DNA of 64,000 bases from Chloroflexi bacterium CFX4 (GCA_021404685.1 QWHC01000012.1:91634-155633); one strand, 5' to 3'. Positions 17,327 through 26,605 are shown, numbered from the stretch's first letter. The notes: a model not told the origin generated them from the letters alone. Made by a program: numbers and translations.

Positions 17327-17376
17327 ACCCTCTGATCCCCTTTCCCTGCGTGCGAGAAAAGGGAAAGGGATAGGGG
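17327..17376. repeat. Dispersed palindromic repeat, copy 2
   Basis: Begins ACCCTCTGATCCCC, matching copy 1 at 9931. CCCTTTCCC (17338-17346) pairs with GGGAAAGGG (17361-17369), and ATCCCC can pair partly with the following AGGGGT. Confidence 0.55.
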
Positions 17377-17379
17377 TGG

Positions 17380-17406
17380 CTGCCCGTGTTCCCGCTGCAC
17401 GGGCAG
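17380..17406. terminator. Hairpin between convergent AKR and LysR genes
   Basis: CTGCCCGTG (17380-17388) and CACGGGCAG (17398-17406) form a perfect 9-pair stem, with GGCAGCC continuing nearby. Located 13 bases past the LysR stop and after the AKR stop. No T-run. Confidence 0.5.
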
Positions 17407-17418
17407 TCTGCTGGCAGC

Positions 17419-18336
17419 CTATTTGCCAACCGCTGCATATTCAGGCATGGTCGTTTGGATAAAGTCCCAGAAGGCGCGCTGAGAATGAGTCATAGGTGTG
17501 CGCCGATTCCGCACAAAATAGAGCGAATGGCGCAGATCGAAGCCTTCAATCGCCACTTCCACAGCGCGCCTGAGCGCTACGCTGCGTGCTGCCGCCAGTT
17601 TGGAGACAAAGCCAACGCCAATGCCTTCCTCCACTGCCAGCGCCACAGCTTCCGCGTTGCCAAGCGTCATGGCGACGTTGAGCATCTCCGGTGCGATGTC
17701 GTGTGCGCGGAGTGCCTCATAGAGCGCCGTATAAGTGCCAGAGCCTTCTTCACGCAAGATGAGCGCTGCGTCCAACAAATCATCGGGATAAATGCGCTTG
17801 CTGTGCGCCCAAGGATGATCAGCAGGCACAATCAGCGTTGCCTCATCCGTGTAAAACGGCACAAACTCTAGATCGCGGTGGTCAATTTGGCGGCTGCTCA
17901 CCACAAAATCAACGTCTTCTTCAAGCAATTGCTGGACGACCACATCGCGGCTGCATACCTGCACATCCACGCGCACAGCAGGGTATTCGGTGCGGAATTG
18001 GGCAAGCGTGGCAGGCAGCAGATATTTCCCGGAAGCTGTTGAGCAGGCGAGGTGAATATGCCCAGCAACCATGCCGTTGAGTGTGTTCATCGTCTCCTCA
18101 ACGCGGCGCGCAGCGGCGAGCAACTCACGCGCCAGCGGCAGCAGCGCCTTACCACCATCCGAAAGGCGTGCGGTGCGTCCTTGCCGTGAGAATAGCTCGA
18201 TGTTGAAGCGGCGTTCAAGGCTCTGAATGCTTTGGCTGATGGCGGGTTGCGAAAGGTGCAGAAAACGTGCTGCCTCGCTAAAGCTGCCGTGTTCCGCCGC
18301 TGCGATAAAGATTTCGAGTTCATTTAGATGCAGCAT
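17419..18336 (-). CDS. LysR-family transcriptional regulator
   Basis: A 305-residue DNA-binding regulator. The N-terminal winged HTH (residues 1-62) reads LNELEIFIAAAEHGSFSEAA, LSQPAISQSIQSLE and ELFSRQGR, matching the LysR signature. The remainder is a periplasmic-binding-protein-like effector domain (HLACSTASGKYLLPATLAQF, then LILREEGSGTYTALYEAL), closest in style to the CysL/CbbR/YeiE subgroup. ATG 18336 has GAGGA upstream. The upstream region 18337-18566 holds no gene; it includes ATAAGC and GCTTTT half-sites around 18390-18413, a possible self-operator. The neighbouring AKR gene faces it and is not an obvious target. Effector unknown. Confidence 0.92.
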   Translation of the reverse strand: MLHLNELEIFIAAAEHGSFSEAARFLHLSQPAISQSIQSLERRFNIELFSRQGRTARLSDGGKALLPLARELLAAARRVEETMNTLNGMVAGHIHLACSTASGKYLLPATLAQFRTEYPAVRVDVQVCSRDVVVQQLLEEDVDFVVSSRQIDHRDLEFVPFYTDEATLIVPADHPWAHSKRIYPDDLLDAALILREEGSGTYTALYEALRAHDIAPEMLNVAMTLGNAEAVALAVEEGIGVGFVSKLAAARSVALRRAVEVAIEGFDLRHSLYFVRNRRTPMTHSQRAFWDFIQTTMPEYAAVGK

Positions 18337-18566
18337 AGGCTGTCCTCATGTCCTTCTGCCACGCTTGGTTAGGGTGTCTTGATGCGCGGCGATAAGCAAA
18401 TTGAATATGCTTTTTGCGTTAGATATTACTCCCTACTATAGAGCGCTTGGCAGGCTATGGGATGTGAGAGAAGTCACAAAAGGATGTTACAGATTTCCCG
18501 ATTTTTAGGTGAAGCTGGGGCGCAGTGTCGCATGGCTGTGCCACCTCTGATTGAGGGCATTAATTA

Positions 18567-18593
18567 CCTGCACCGTCACAAAGACGGTGCAGG
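18567..18593. terminator. Strong hairpin after the penicillin-binding protein gene
   Basis: CCTGCACCGTC (18567-18577), loop ACAAA, GACGGTGCAGG (18583-18593): a perfect 11-pair stem about 16 bases beyond the stop of the minus-strand gene. No clear T-run on either strand, so the terminator role is inferred from position. Confidence 0.55.
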
Positions 18594-18609
18594 TGAAAAA
18601 GGAGTGTGT

Positions 18610-21600
18610 TTATGGCGACTGAGTCGGTGGGAAGATCGAGATAGGCGCCGTCGGCGTTGGTTGGGCATCGGGCGTGAAGCCGGGCGGCAAGTTATCAATC
18701 GTCTGCGGCGTCTCCGTCGGTGGGAACAGGAACGGCGGTGTTGACGTCGGGAAGAAAAAGTCCGGCGTCGCTGTTGGGAAGAAGAAGTTGGGCGTCTCAG
18801 TCACAAAGAACGGCGGCTGCGTGCCGAAGAACGGCGGCGTCGGCTGGATTGCGGCATTCTGGACGAAGATCGGCACACTCGATTCTAGGCGGCGTCCTTG
18901 TGTATCAAAGACGACCAAGCGCAGCGTATAGGCGCCATCAGGACGGCTGCGCGAATCCCAGCCGCCAATGATCGCGTTCGGCGGCGGCACTTGGTTGTAA
19001 GGTCCATCCACACGGGTGAAGCCTTGCGGCGTATGCCCAACGCCGACCTCAATCTCGTAGCGTGAGAAGTTCGGCATACTGATGGTGCCTGCGATCTGCA
19101 CAATGCCGCTGACGGGCTGCTGCGGCAGCGGGCTAACAAGGCTGACGTTCGGGCGTTCCATGCCGGGACGACAGGCTTCCGTTGGTGGCGGCGCGACGGG
19201 CAGTTGCAAGCCGCGCTGACGCGCCCAAGATTGCCCTGTAGGCGTATTGTTCATCCAGGCAAAGGCGCTTGGGTCGTCAATTGCCAAGAATGCCTTGTCT
19301 TCCACATACTCAGGGCAGAATTCGTTGGCAAGCAGGTTCGAGAAGCTATCCACACGCGCCACGCGGAAGATCGAGTCGCCGGGTGGCGGCGGATTCGGCG
19401 CAAAGACCAGTTCGGCGCGGCGCGTTACGCAGCCCTCAAAGTCTTGCGTGCCGAAATCAGCGCAGATTGTGGTCTGCCCAACGTCAGGCGGCTGCGGGAA
19501 TGCCATTGGCTGCGTGCCAGCAAGGGCGGTGGTCATCACCTCATTCCAGATCGGCGCAGCGCCAACGATGCCGCTGGTGCCGACCATTGGTTCGCCGCGT
19601 GTGTTGCCAACCCACACACCAACCACAAACTGCGGCGTGTAGCCAACTGTCCAGTTATCCTTGTTGTTATCGGTCGTGCCAGTCTTAACGGCGGCGGTAT
19701 GCCCATTCCGCAATTGCAACGGACTGTTCGCGCCAAAGGCAGGCGTACGCGCCGCATTATCTGACAGCATGTGCGTGATCAGGTACGCCAAGCCCGGCTC
19801 GACAACCTGTGTGGGCGTTGTCGGTTGGTACTGATAGATAACTTCTTCCACGCCGCCACGCTTGCGCGTGATGCGGCTGATCGCGTGCATCGGCACGGCG
19901 TTGCCATTGTTGGCAAGCACGCTGTAGCCGCGCACCAAATCCATCATGGTCACTTCTGCGCCGCCGAGTGCTGTCGTCAAGCCTGCTTGCTCTGGCTGCG
20001 TGAGTGGGAATGTGATGCCAACCCGTGTTGCCAGTGCCTTGAAGCGCTCAATACCTGTGTAGGCAAGCGCCTTCACCGCCGGCACATTGTACGAATTTGC
20101 CAGCGAGGAGCGCATAGATTGCGGGCCGTGGAAGGTGTTATCGTAGTTGCGCGGGCAGTAGGGCTGTGCTTGCGAGCCAAAGCAGGTCTGCAAGTCCCAG
20201 ATCACTGTGGCAGGCGTCCAGTAGCGGTTTTGCGCGTCGCGCTCCAGCGCCGTCAGGTAGACGAACGGCTTCAGGGCAGAGCCGGGCTGGCGCGGCGCAG
20301 TGGTCACGTTCACCTGCCCATCAATTTGGGTGTTGTAGAAATCCACACTGCCAACCATCCCTAAAATGGCGCCATCGCTTGGGCGGATGACCAACACCGC
20401 GCCGTTACGCACATTTTGGGCGGCAAGCCCGGCGATCTGGCGCTTGACGGCGGCATCGGCGGCGTCCTGAATGCGTGGATCAATGGTCGTGTAAACGCTG
20501 AAGCCAGAGGTGTAGAGCGAATCTTGCCCGAACTGTGCTTCCAGCAGTTGGCGGACATAGACCACAAAGTGCGGATAGGTCATATCGCCGAAAGCGGGTC
20601 GGAAGGCGAACATATTGGCGATGACCAAGGCAGTTTGCCGCACATTGCCCGAAATGGACAGTGCAATGGTGTTCTGGTCAGTCGGCGTTTGGGTGATGCA
20701 GAAGGGCGCAGTGTTGTAGGGTGGATGCTCCATCTGGATGCAACCCGCCTCCACCATCAGGCGCTGCACCTCGCGCATACGGATTAGCCAGGCGGGGTCT
20801 TGTCCTTGTGGCGGCTTGATGGAAGGATCGTAGGTGGCAGGCGCTTGCACCAAACCAGCCAGGAAGGATGACTCAGCAAGGTCAAGGTCTTTGGCAGATT
20901 TTTTGAAGTAGGTTTGTGCAGCAGCCTCAACGCCGTAGGCAAGGTTGCCGTAGTAAACGGTGTTCAGGTAGAACTCCAAGATGTCGCTCTTGCTGTAACG
21001 GCGATAAATCTCAGAGGCGACGATTACCTCATCAATCTTGCGCCCAACCGAGCGATCTAGCGCCGCGCCCGTGTCCAGCACTTTGGCGCGTGCCAACTGC
21101 TGCGTGATCGAACTGGCGCCGCTAATCGTCTCGCCGCTGGAGAAGTTCTGCAAAATGGCGCGGAACATGGCGATCAGATCGAAGCCGGGATTTTCGTAAA
21201 AGCGCTTGTCCTCAGTGGAGATCGTCGCATGAATCATGTAGGGCGAGACTTCGCTAAGCGACACCTGCAAACGCGCACCCAGATTCGGATCGTTCATCTG
21301 GTGGATCAAGCGCCCGGAGGCATCGAAAATCTGCACCGATTGCGACTCAGCATCAATCACCTGCCCGAGCGCGGCGATGCGTGTCTCATAGCGCCCAATG
21401 ATGTTCATGTAGAACAAAATGGTGCCGATGATCACCAGCAGAATGCCACCTAGCGAGGCAAAAAGCGCCACCAGTGCAACGCGGATGATCAGACCACCCA
21501 CCCGCTCAGGGTTGTCTTTCAGCTTGGGTTCAATACCATAATCAGGCTGAAGGCTGCCGCTGGGCGAAGGCGAAGGGATGCCCACCGTGCCCGCCTCAGC

Positions 21601-22773
21601 CATGCGGCGCTGAAGGGCAGCGGGCGAGCCAGCAGGCATGGTTTGTCCAGAGAGGGCAGGGTTGGGGATGGTGGCGCCGCTATCCACGCGGGCATTGGGC
21701 TGCGTCACATCCAGCAGGCGGTTTGGCACCGTTGGTCCTGAACCACTGCCTTCAGAGGCAAGCCGCGATGCCCATTTGCCAACCACCGTCCCCTGATCAT
21801 CCACCAAGGGCGCCTGCTTGGGCAGCGGTGAGTCGTCATAGTGCTGGCTGAGGTCGGCAGCAGGTGTGGCAGAGACAGCCTTCTGCTCGCTGGTGGCAAC
21901 TTTGGGTGCGCGCAGTTCGGACGGCACTTCGGGCAACGCACTATTGCTACCAGTGCGCGGTGGCAAGCCGGGCGGCGTCGCTGCTATCCATTGGGCGCCG
22001 TCGTACTTATACCAGAGATCAGTCTCAAAGCCGATCATCCACCACACATTATCCGAATCGATGATCATGAGGCGGCGGAGTTCCTCCTTCGCCTCCTTTT
22101 TGCTGATCTGGTTGTTCTTGTACTTGCGGCGCAAAATGCCAACCTGCCGCTCCACATTGCGGAAGCGCTGCACGGGATCAAGCGGCTGAGAGGTCTCTAC
22201 CGCCACGGGTGCGCTGTGCGTTGCCTGTGGTGCTTCCGCAGCAGTATCGAGGGCGTGCGCCTCGACCGCGCTGATCGGCTCGACGGTTGGCATTTCCAAG
22301 CCCGATGTTTCCAGCGGCGCAGCTTGTGTGACAGGCTCAGGATCATTGTCATTGGCGGCAGCCATCGCGCTTAGGCTGTAAGACGATCCCTCATCTGGCG
22401 GCGGTTCCTCAGCGCGTGCTGCGGGCGAGACAAAACCAACGCCCGGCACGTAGTTCGAGTAATCTGCTTCGCTGGCAATGGCTGCATTAGGCGGCAGATC
22501 AAGGCGCTCTGCTGAGGCGTCCTCGCTGGTGGTCTGTGCGGCTTGGGCAGCCTGTTCCGTGTGGAGCAACAGCGCCGAAACACGCTCTAGCGCCTCACGC
22601 GGGACATACCAGCCACCGGGACGTTCTGGTTCGGCGTCGATTGGCAGCGGTACATTCGGCTGCGCCGCGCGCTCAGCGCGCAGACGGGCTGCCTCGCCGA
22701 CGGCTAAATCATCAGGCGCAGACCAACCAGCACTGCGCCACTGTTCGGGCGGACTCTCCATCGGGTTAGACAT
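18610..22773 (-). CDS. Very long class A penicillin-binding protein (transglycosylase/transpeptidase)
   Basis: A 1387-residue bifunctional murein synthase; typical PBP1A proteins have 700-900. Residues 1-440 are a cytoplasmic, Ala/Pro/Glu-rich extension containing a charged helix (RQVGILRRKYKNNQISKKEA, about 210) and a tryptophan-rich module (VWWMIGFETDLWYKYDGAQW). One membrane helix follows at about 435-460. The GT51 domain has the catalytic glutamate in STEDKRFYENPG (about 524) and GASSITQQLAR. The transpeptidase has the active serine in GSALKPF (about 833), the SLANSYN motif (about 890) and KTGTTDNN (about 1027). A bacterial Ig-like module then leads to a Phe/Pro/Thr-rich tail. ATG 22773 has GAGGTG upstream. 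The enzyme assignment is firm; the extension's role is unknown. Confidence 0.95.
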   Translation of the reverse strand: MSNPMESPPEQWRSAGWSAPDDLAVGEAARLRAERAAQPNVPLPIDAEPERPGGWYVPREALERVSALLLHTEQAAQAAQTTSEDASAERLDLPPNAAIASEADYSNYVPGVGFVSPAARAEEPPPDEGSSYSLSAMAAANDNDPEPVTQAAPLETSGLEMPTVEPISAVEAHALDTAAEAPQATHSAPVAVETSQPLDPVQRFRNVERQVGILRRKYKNNQISKKEAKEELRRLMIIDSDNVWWMIGFETDLWYKYDGAQWIAATPPGLPPRTGSNSALPEVPSELRAPKVATSEQKAVSATPAADLSQHYDDSPLPKQAPLVDDQGTVVGKWASRLASEGSGSGPTVPNRLLDVTQPNARVDSGATIPNPALSGQTMPAGSPAALQRRMAEAGTVGIPSPSPSGSLQPDYGIEPKLKDNPERVGGLIIRVALVALFASLGGILLVIIGTILFYMNIIGRYETRIAALGQVIDAESQSVQIFDASGRLIHQMNDPNLGARLQVSLSEVSPYMIHATISTEDKRFYENPGFDLIAMFRAILQNFSSGETISGASSITQQLARAKVLDTGAALDRSVGRKIDEVIVASEIYRRYSKSDILEFYLNTVYYGNLAYGVEAAAQTYFKKSAKDLDLAESSFLAGLVQAPATYDPSIKPPQGQDPAWLIRMREVQRLMVEAGCIQMEHPPYNTAPFCITQTPTDQNTIALSISGNVRQTALVIANMFAFRPAFGDMTYPHFVVYVRQLLEAQFGQDSLYTSGFSVYTTIDPRIQDAADAAVKRQIAGLAAQNVRNGAVLVIRPSDGAILGMVGSVDFYNTQIDGQVNVTTAPRQPGSALKPFVYLTALERDAQNRYWTPATVIWDLQTCFGSQAQPYCPRNYDNTFHGPQSMRSSLANSYNVPAVKALAYTGIERFKALATRVGITFPLTQPEQAGLTTALGGAEVTMMDLVRGYSVLANNGNAVPMHAISRITRKRGGVEEVIYQYQPTTPTQVVEPGLAYLITHMLSDNAARTPAFGANSPLQLRNGHTAAVKTGTTDNNKDNWTVGYTPQFVVGVWVGNTRGEPMVGTSGIVGAAPIWNEVMTTALAGTQPMAFPQPPDVGQTTICADFGTQDFEGCVTRRAELVFAPNPPPPGDSIFRVARVDSFSNLLANEFCPEYVEDKAFLAIDDPSAFAWMNNTPTGQSWARQRGLQLPVAPPPTEACRPGMERPNVSLVSPLPQQPVSGIVQIAGTISMPNFSRYEIEVGVGHTPQGFTRVDGPYNQVPPPNAIIGGWDSRSRPDGAYTLRLVVFDTQGRRLESSVPIFVQNAAIQPTPPFFGTQPPFFVTETPNFFFPTATPDFFFPTSTPPFLFPPTETPQTIDNLPPGFTPDAQPTPTAPISIFPPTQSP

Positions 22774-22901
22774 AGCAACACCTCAAACTGCCGCACATAG
22801 GGCAAACTTTTACAGGTAGCACAGTTAAGTTAGACCGCGCATACATATTTTATACCGTAAGTGTAAACCGCGTGTGGCGTCAGGGCAAGTTTCCACCTCA
22901 C

Positions 22902-22930
22902 TTGACCCGCTGCCCAAAGTGTGTCAGAGT
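22902..22930 (+). promoter_or_regulatory. Possible promoter of the anmK cluster
   Basis: TTGACC (22902-22907), 17-base spacer, CAGAGT (22925-22930). The -35 is good, the -10 weak. It lies in the divergent region between the PBP gene and anmK. Confidence 0.35.
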
Positions 22931-22973
22931 AGAGGCGTTTATCCTTAAATAGATATCCAAGAAAAGACCCATC

Positions 22974-24140
22974 ATGCGATTCTTAACCGTTGTTGGTCTG
23001 ATTTCCGGCACCTCTGTTGATGGCATTGACGTAGCGCTCACACGCATCAGCGGCGCACCACCTGCCCTGAACCTTGAACTAATAAAGCACCTGACCGTAC
23101 CTTATCATCCCGCCTTGCGCGCCGAGATTTTCGCCTGCTTCCGCCCAGAGTCCAGCAGTGTAGACCGCCTTTGCCGCCTCAATGTTGATCTAGGTGAGGC
23201 GTATGCCGCTGCCATTTTGCAAGTAATCAGCGCCGCGGGCTACACGCCCGATCAAGTAGACCTGATCGGCTCTCACGGGCAGACGCTCTGGTATGATCCG
23301 CCCCAAGCAGGCAAGCGCGGCGCTTATCTCGCCTTTGGCGACCCCTCTACCATTGCGGAACGGACAGGCATTACAACGGTTGGCAATCTGCGTGCGCGTG
23401 ACCTTGCCGCCGGCGGACGCGGCGCACCGTTGGTCAGCTATATGGATTGGCTGCTCTTTCGGCATCCAACGCAGTGGCGCGCCATCCAGAACATCGGCGG
23501 CATTGGCAATGTTACTGCGCTGCCACCACTGAGCGACACTGAATGCCCACCGCTCACCTTTGACACCGGACCCGGCAACATGATCATGGATTACTGCGCC
23601 GAGCGTGCCACCAACGGCGCACAGGCATATGATACGGATGGGCAGATTGCGGCACGCGGCAAGGTGCATAGCGAGTTGCTCTTTGGGCTGCTGGCACACC
23701 CCTACCTGCACCAAGCACCGCCCAAAGCTACCGGGCGCGAGTTGTTCGGTGTGCAGTTTGGCGCAGAACTGTGGGCGCGTGGCGAGGCACTCAGCCTCTC
23801 CCCTGAGGATATTTTGGCGACGGCAACCGCCTTCACCGCGCAATCCATCGTGCAGGCATACCGCGACTGGCTGCCACAAGCGCCCGCTGAAATTTATGTG
23901 GCAGGCGGCGGCGCCAAAAATCCGACGCTGCTCACCATGCTGCAAGCTGCCCTTGGCAATGCCCGTGTGCAGCCGCATGAGGCGCTTGGCGTGCCAAGCC
24001 TTGCCAAAGAGTCTATGCTCTTTGCACTGCTTGCCTACGAAGCCTGGCATGGGCGCAGCGGCGTTTTGCCCGCCCTCACTGGCGCCAGCCATCCTGTGCC
24101 GCTTGGCGAGATTGTGCCGGGTCGCTTCTGGCACACCTGA
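22974..24140 (+). CDS. anmK: Anhydro-N-acetylmuramic acid kinase
   Basis: Sugar kinase that opens and phosphorylates 1,6-anhydro-MurNAc to MurNAc-6-P in murein recycling. The 388-residue chain starts VVGLISGTSVDGIDVAL, the ATP-binding motif of AnmK, and has DLIGSHGQTLWYDP, TTVGNLRARDLAAGGRGAPL, QNIGGIGNVTAL, FDTGPGNMIMD with the catalytic aspartate, and VAGGGAKNPTLL near the end. Length and motif order fit the family. It is followed after 19 bases by a DinB-like gene and heads the cluster up to murB (25627). No MurNAc-6-P etherase or anhydro-murein amidase is seen in the window. Confidence 0.96.
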   Translation: MRFLTVVGLISGTSVDGIDVALTRISGAPPALNLELIKHLTVPYHPALRAEIFACFRPESSSVDRLCRLNVDLGEAYAAAILQVISAAGYTPDQVDLIGSHGQTLWYDPPQAGKRGAYLAFGDPSTIAERTGITTVGNLRARDLAAGGRGAPLVSYMDWLLFRHPTQWRAIQNIGGIGNVTALPPLSDTECPPLTFDTGPGNMIMDYCAERATNGAQAYDTDGQIAARGKVHSELLFGLLAHPYLHQAPPKATGRELFGVQFGAELWARGEALSLSPEDILATATAFTAQSIVQAYRDWLPQAPAEIYVAGGGAKNPTLLTMLQAALGNARVQPHEALGVPSLAKESMLFALLAYEAWHGRSGVLPALTGASHPVPLGEIVPGRFWHT

Positions 24141-24159
24141 TTGAGAGGAATTTTCAAGC

Positions 24160-24651
24160 ATGATTCATCCGCAAATGGCGATCCAAATGTTCGCCTACAC
24201 GGTGCAGCTTATCAATAAGCAGTGTGAAGGCATGTCCGACGCAGACAGCCTGCAAACACCGCCCTTTCAGGGTAACTGCATCAACTGGATTTTAGGGCAT
24301 ATGGTTTCCTCACGTTCGCAAATGCTGCTGATGCTCCGCGAACAGCCCGTCTGGGACGACGCCACGCGCCAGCCTTATCGGAACGGCTCACCGAACATCA
24401 CCGCCGAGATGGAAGGCGTGCTGCCTTTAGCAACCTTGCTGGAAGCCTTCAACGAAACCCAGCGACGTTTAGCGCACGGCTTGGGGGCAGTTACCTACGA
24501 AGATTTAAGCGAGCGCACCAAAACGCTCGGCGCAAACACAAACACAGTCGCCGGTTGGATTGCCTACTTTCAATTCCACGAGGCACACCACGCAGGGCAA
24601 ATCACCATGATCGCACCAATGGTTGGCAAAGCAGGAGTCTGGATCGCATGA
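24160..24651 (+). CDS. DinB-family four-helix protein
   Basis: A 163-residue protein of the DinB/YfiT-like superfamily, compact helix bundles that often bind a metal through three histidines and can act as thiol-dependent transferases. The candidates are in NWILGHMVSSRSQMLLML (about residues 43-60) and FHEAHHAGQITMI (about 142-154), the usual positions. The long N-terminal helix carries VQLINKQCEGMS. GAGAGGAA lies before ATG 24160. Its stop overlaps the next ATG (ATGA), so it is coupled to the oxidoreductase. Substrate unknown; members are commonly stress related, including detoxification by bacillithiol or mycothiol. Confidence 0.85.
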   Translation: MIHPQMAIQMFAYTVQLINKQCEGMSDADSLQTPPFQGNCINWILGHMVSSRSQMLLMLREQPVWDDATRQPYRNGSPNITAEMEGVLPLATLLEAFNETQRRLAHGLGAVTYEDLSERTKTLGANTNTVAGWIAYFQFHEAHHAGQITMIAPMVGKAGVWIA

Positions 24652-25634
24652 CAAACACACCCATTCGCTGGGGAATCCTTAGCACAGGCAGAATTGCCCG
24701 CGCCTTTGCGGCTGCCCTGAAGCTGCTGCCCGATGCTAAGCTGGTGGCGGTTGGTTCGCGCAGCCGCACCAGCGCTGATGAGTTCGCCATCACTTACGAT
24801 GTGCCACGCGCCTACGATAGCTATGAGGCACTCGCCGCTGATCCTGAGGTGGACATCGTCTACATCGGCACGCCGCACCCAATGCACGCCGAAAATACGC
24901 AGCTGTGCCTAGAGGCGGGCAAGCACGTGATCTGTGAGAAGCCCTTTGCCATGAACGCCGCCCAAACTGAGGCGATGATCAGCTTGGCGCGTGCTAAGGG
25001 GCTGTTCCTGATGGAGGCGATGTGGACGCGCTTCATCCCGGCGGTTGCCCGCGCCAAGCAAATGATCGATCAAGGCGTGTTGGGCAAAGTCTGGATGATG
25101 TCTGGCGCGTTTTGCTTTCGGGCGCCCTTCAACCCGAAAAGCCGCCTGTATGCGCCTGAACTGGGCGGCGGCTCACTGCTGGATGTCGGCGTCTATGTGC
25201 TGTCGTTTGCCTCGTGGCTGTTTGGGCAGCCCAAGAGCATTCAAAGCTCTGCCCACATTGGCAGCACGGGCGTAGATGAGCGCGCCGTGATGCAGCTTAT
25301 CTATGAAGGCGGCGAACTGGCGGCGCTCATGTCTGCGGTCAGCCTGAAAGCACCGATTGAGGTGCTTTTAGCCGGCACAGAGGGTTACTTGAAGATTCAC
25401 GAGCCATTCTACAAAGCCCAGCAATTCACCCTCACGCCTGTGGAAGGCGAGGCGGAACTCTACACGCTGCCCTATGAGGGCAACGGCTATCAGTTCGAGG
25501 CGATAGAGGCAATGCGCTGCCTGCGGGCGGGCTTGTTGGAGAGTCCAACCATGCCGCTTGAGGAAACGCTCAGCATTATGCGGACGATGGACACCATTCG
25601 CGGGCAGTGGGGCTTGAAATATCCGAATGAATGA
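24648..25634 (+). CDS. Gfo/Idh/MocA-family NAD(P)-dependent oxidoreductase
   Basis: A 328-residue dehydrogenase acting on a sugar or related polyol. The Rossmann motif RWGILSTGRIARAF opens the protein, followed by VAVGSRS, VDIVYIGTPHPMHAEN, and the conserved HVICEKPFAMN carrying the family's EKP lysine (about residue 98). The C-terminal alpha/beta domain begins near MEAMWTRFIPAV and has GGGSLLDVGVYVLSFASWLF, giving the family's D-x-G-x-Y pattern. ATG 24648 overlaps the upstream TGA, and the gene itself overlaps murB by 8 bases. It resembles trans-1,2-dihydrobenzenediol dehydrogenase-like members. Substrate is not determinable. Confidence 0.93.
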   Translation: MTNTPIRWGILSTGRIARAFAAALKLLPDAKLVAVGSRSRTSADEFAITYDVPRAYDSYEALAADPEVDIVYIGTPHPMHAENTQLCLEAGKHVICEKPFAMNAAQTEAMISLARAKGLFLMEAMWTRFIPAVARAKQMIDQGVLGKVWMMSGAFCFRAPFNPKSRLYAPELGGGSLLDVGVYVLSFASWLFGQPKSIQSSAHIGSTGVDERAVMQLIYEGGELAALMSAVSLKAPIEVLLAGTEGYLKIHEPFYKAQQFTLTPVEGEAELYTLPYEGNGYQFEAIEAMRCLRAGLLESPTMPLEETLSIMRTMDTIRGQWGLKYPNE

Positions 25635-26535
25635 CTATGAGGCGGTGCTGCGTTCGCACTTGGGGGCGGCACTGCACCTAAACGCACCCATGGCGCGCTA
25701 TACGGTGGCGCGCTTGGGTGGTGCTGCCGATGCGTTGGTCATCGCCGATTCGGTGGCGCTGCTGGAGCAGGCGGCGCGTTTGACATGGGCGCAGGGCTGG
25801 CAGGTGCGGATCATTGGCGGCGGCGCAAACGTGCTGGTGGCGGATGGCGGCGTGCGCGGCGTGGTCATCATCAATCGGGCTGAGGGCGTCACCTACGGCG
25901 CTGAGGGCGTGCTGATCGCGGAAAGCGGCGCATCGCTGATCGGCTTGGCGCGGGCTGCCATCGAGCGCGGTTGGGCAGGCTTGACGTGGGCAATCGGCAT
26001 TCCGGGGACGCTGGGTGGCGCTGTCGTGAACAATGCCGGTGCCTATGGCGGCGAAATCGGGCAATTCTTGCTGTGGGCAGAAATTGCCGAGCCAGATCAG
26101 CCAACGCGCCGCTGGGAACGCGCCGAACTTGCCTACGCCTACCGCGAGTCGGCATTGAAGCGGCGCAGCACGCCTTATGCCGTGCTTTCGGCAGCGCTGC
26201 AACTGGCGCCCAACAGCGATCCTGCTGCGTTGCGCGCCGAAGCAGAGGTACATAGCGCGCATCGGCGGCGCACACAGCCCAACGGCGCAAGTTTGGGCAG
26301 CATGTTCAAAAATCCGCCGAACGACTATGCCGGGCGGCTGATTGAAGCGGCGGGCTTGAAAGGCACACAGATCGGCGGCGTGCAAATTTCGCCGCAGCAC
26401 GCCAATTGGTTCATTAACACGGGCAGCGGCACCGCCGCCGACTATCTGGCGCTGATCCGCTTGGCGCAAGGGCGCGTTGCTGAACAGTTCGGCATCCACC
26501 TTGCGCTGGAAGTCGAGCTAATCGGCGAGTTCTAG
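25627..26535 (+). CDS. murB: UDP-N-acetylenolpyruvoylglucosamine reductase
   Basis: FAD enzyme that reduces UDP-GlcNAc-enolpyruvate to UDP-MurNAc with NADPH in peptidoglycan synthesis. The 302 residues show TVARLGGAADALV, the FAD-binding IIGGGANVLVADGGVRG (about 62-78), the ESGASLIGLARAA segment, LTWAIGIPGTLGGAVVNNAGAYGG (about 118-141), the YRESALK motif, and GASLGSMFKNP with the catalytic serine (about 222), then AAGLKGTQIGGVQIS and the HANWFIN region. This is a type II-like short MurB. ATG 25627 lies inside the end of the preceding gene. It supplies the substrate for MurC (14812). Confidence 0.96.
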   Translation: MNDYEAVLRSHLGAALHLNAPMARYTVARLGGAADALVIADSVALLEQAARLTWAQGWQVRIIGGGANVLVADGGVRGVVIINRAEGVTYGAEGVLIAESGASLIGLARAAIERGWAGLTWAIGIPGTLGGAVVNNAGAYGGEIGQFLLWAEIAEPDQPTRRWERAELAYAYRESALKRRSTPYAVLSAALQLAPNSDPAALRAEAEVHSAHRRRTQPNGASLGSMFKNPPNDYAGRLIEAAGLKGTQIGGVQISPQHANWFINTGSGTAADYLALIRLAQGRVAEQFGIHLALEVELIGEF

Positions 26536-26555
26536 GCGCAGCGCACAGAGGTGCG

Positions 26556-26561
26556 TATAAT
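26556..26561 (+). promoter_or_regulatory. -10 element before the CoxM-CoxS fusion gene
   Basis: Perfect TATAAT 45 bases before the start codon in the murB/26606 gap. No clear -35 at 16-18 bases upstream. Confidence 0.4.
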
Positions 26562-26605
26562 CTGCCCTTAAAAGGTGTGCCTCTAGAAACGAGGATTTTT
26601 GGCAG

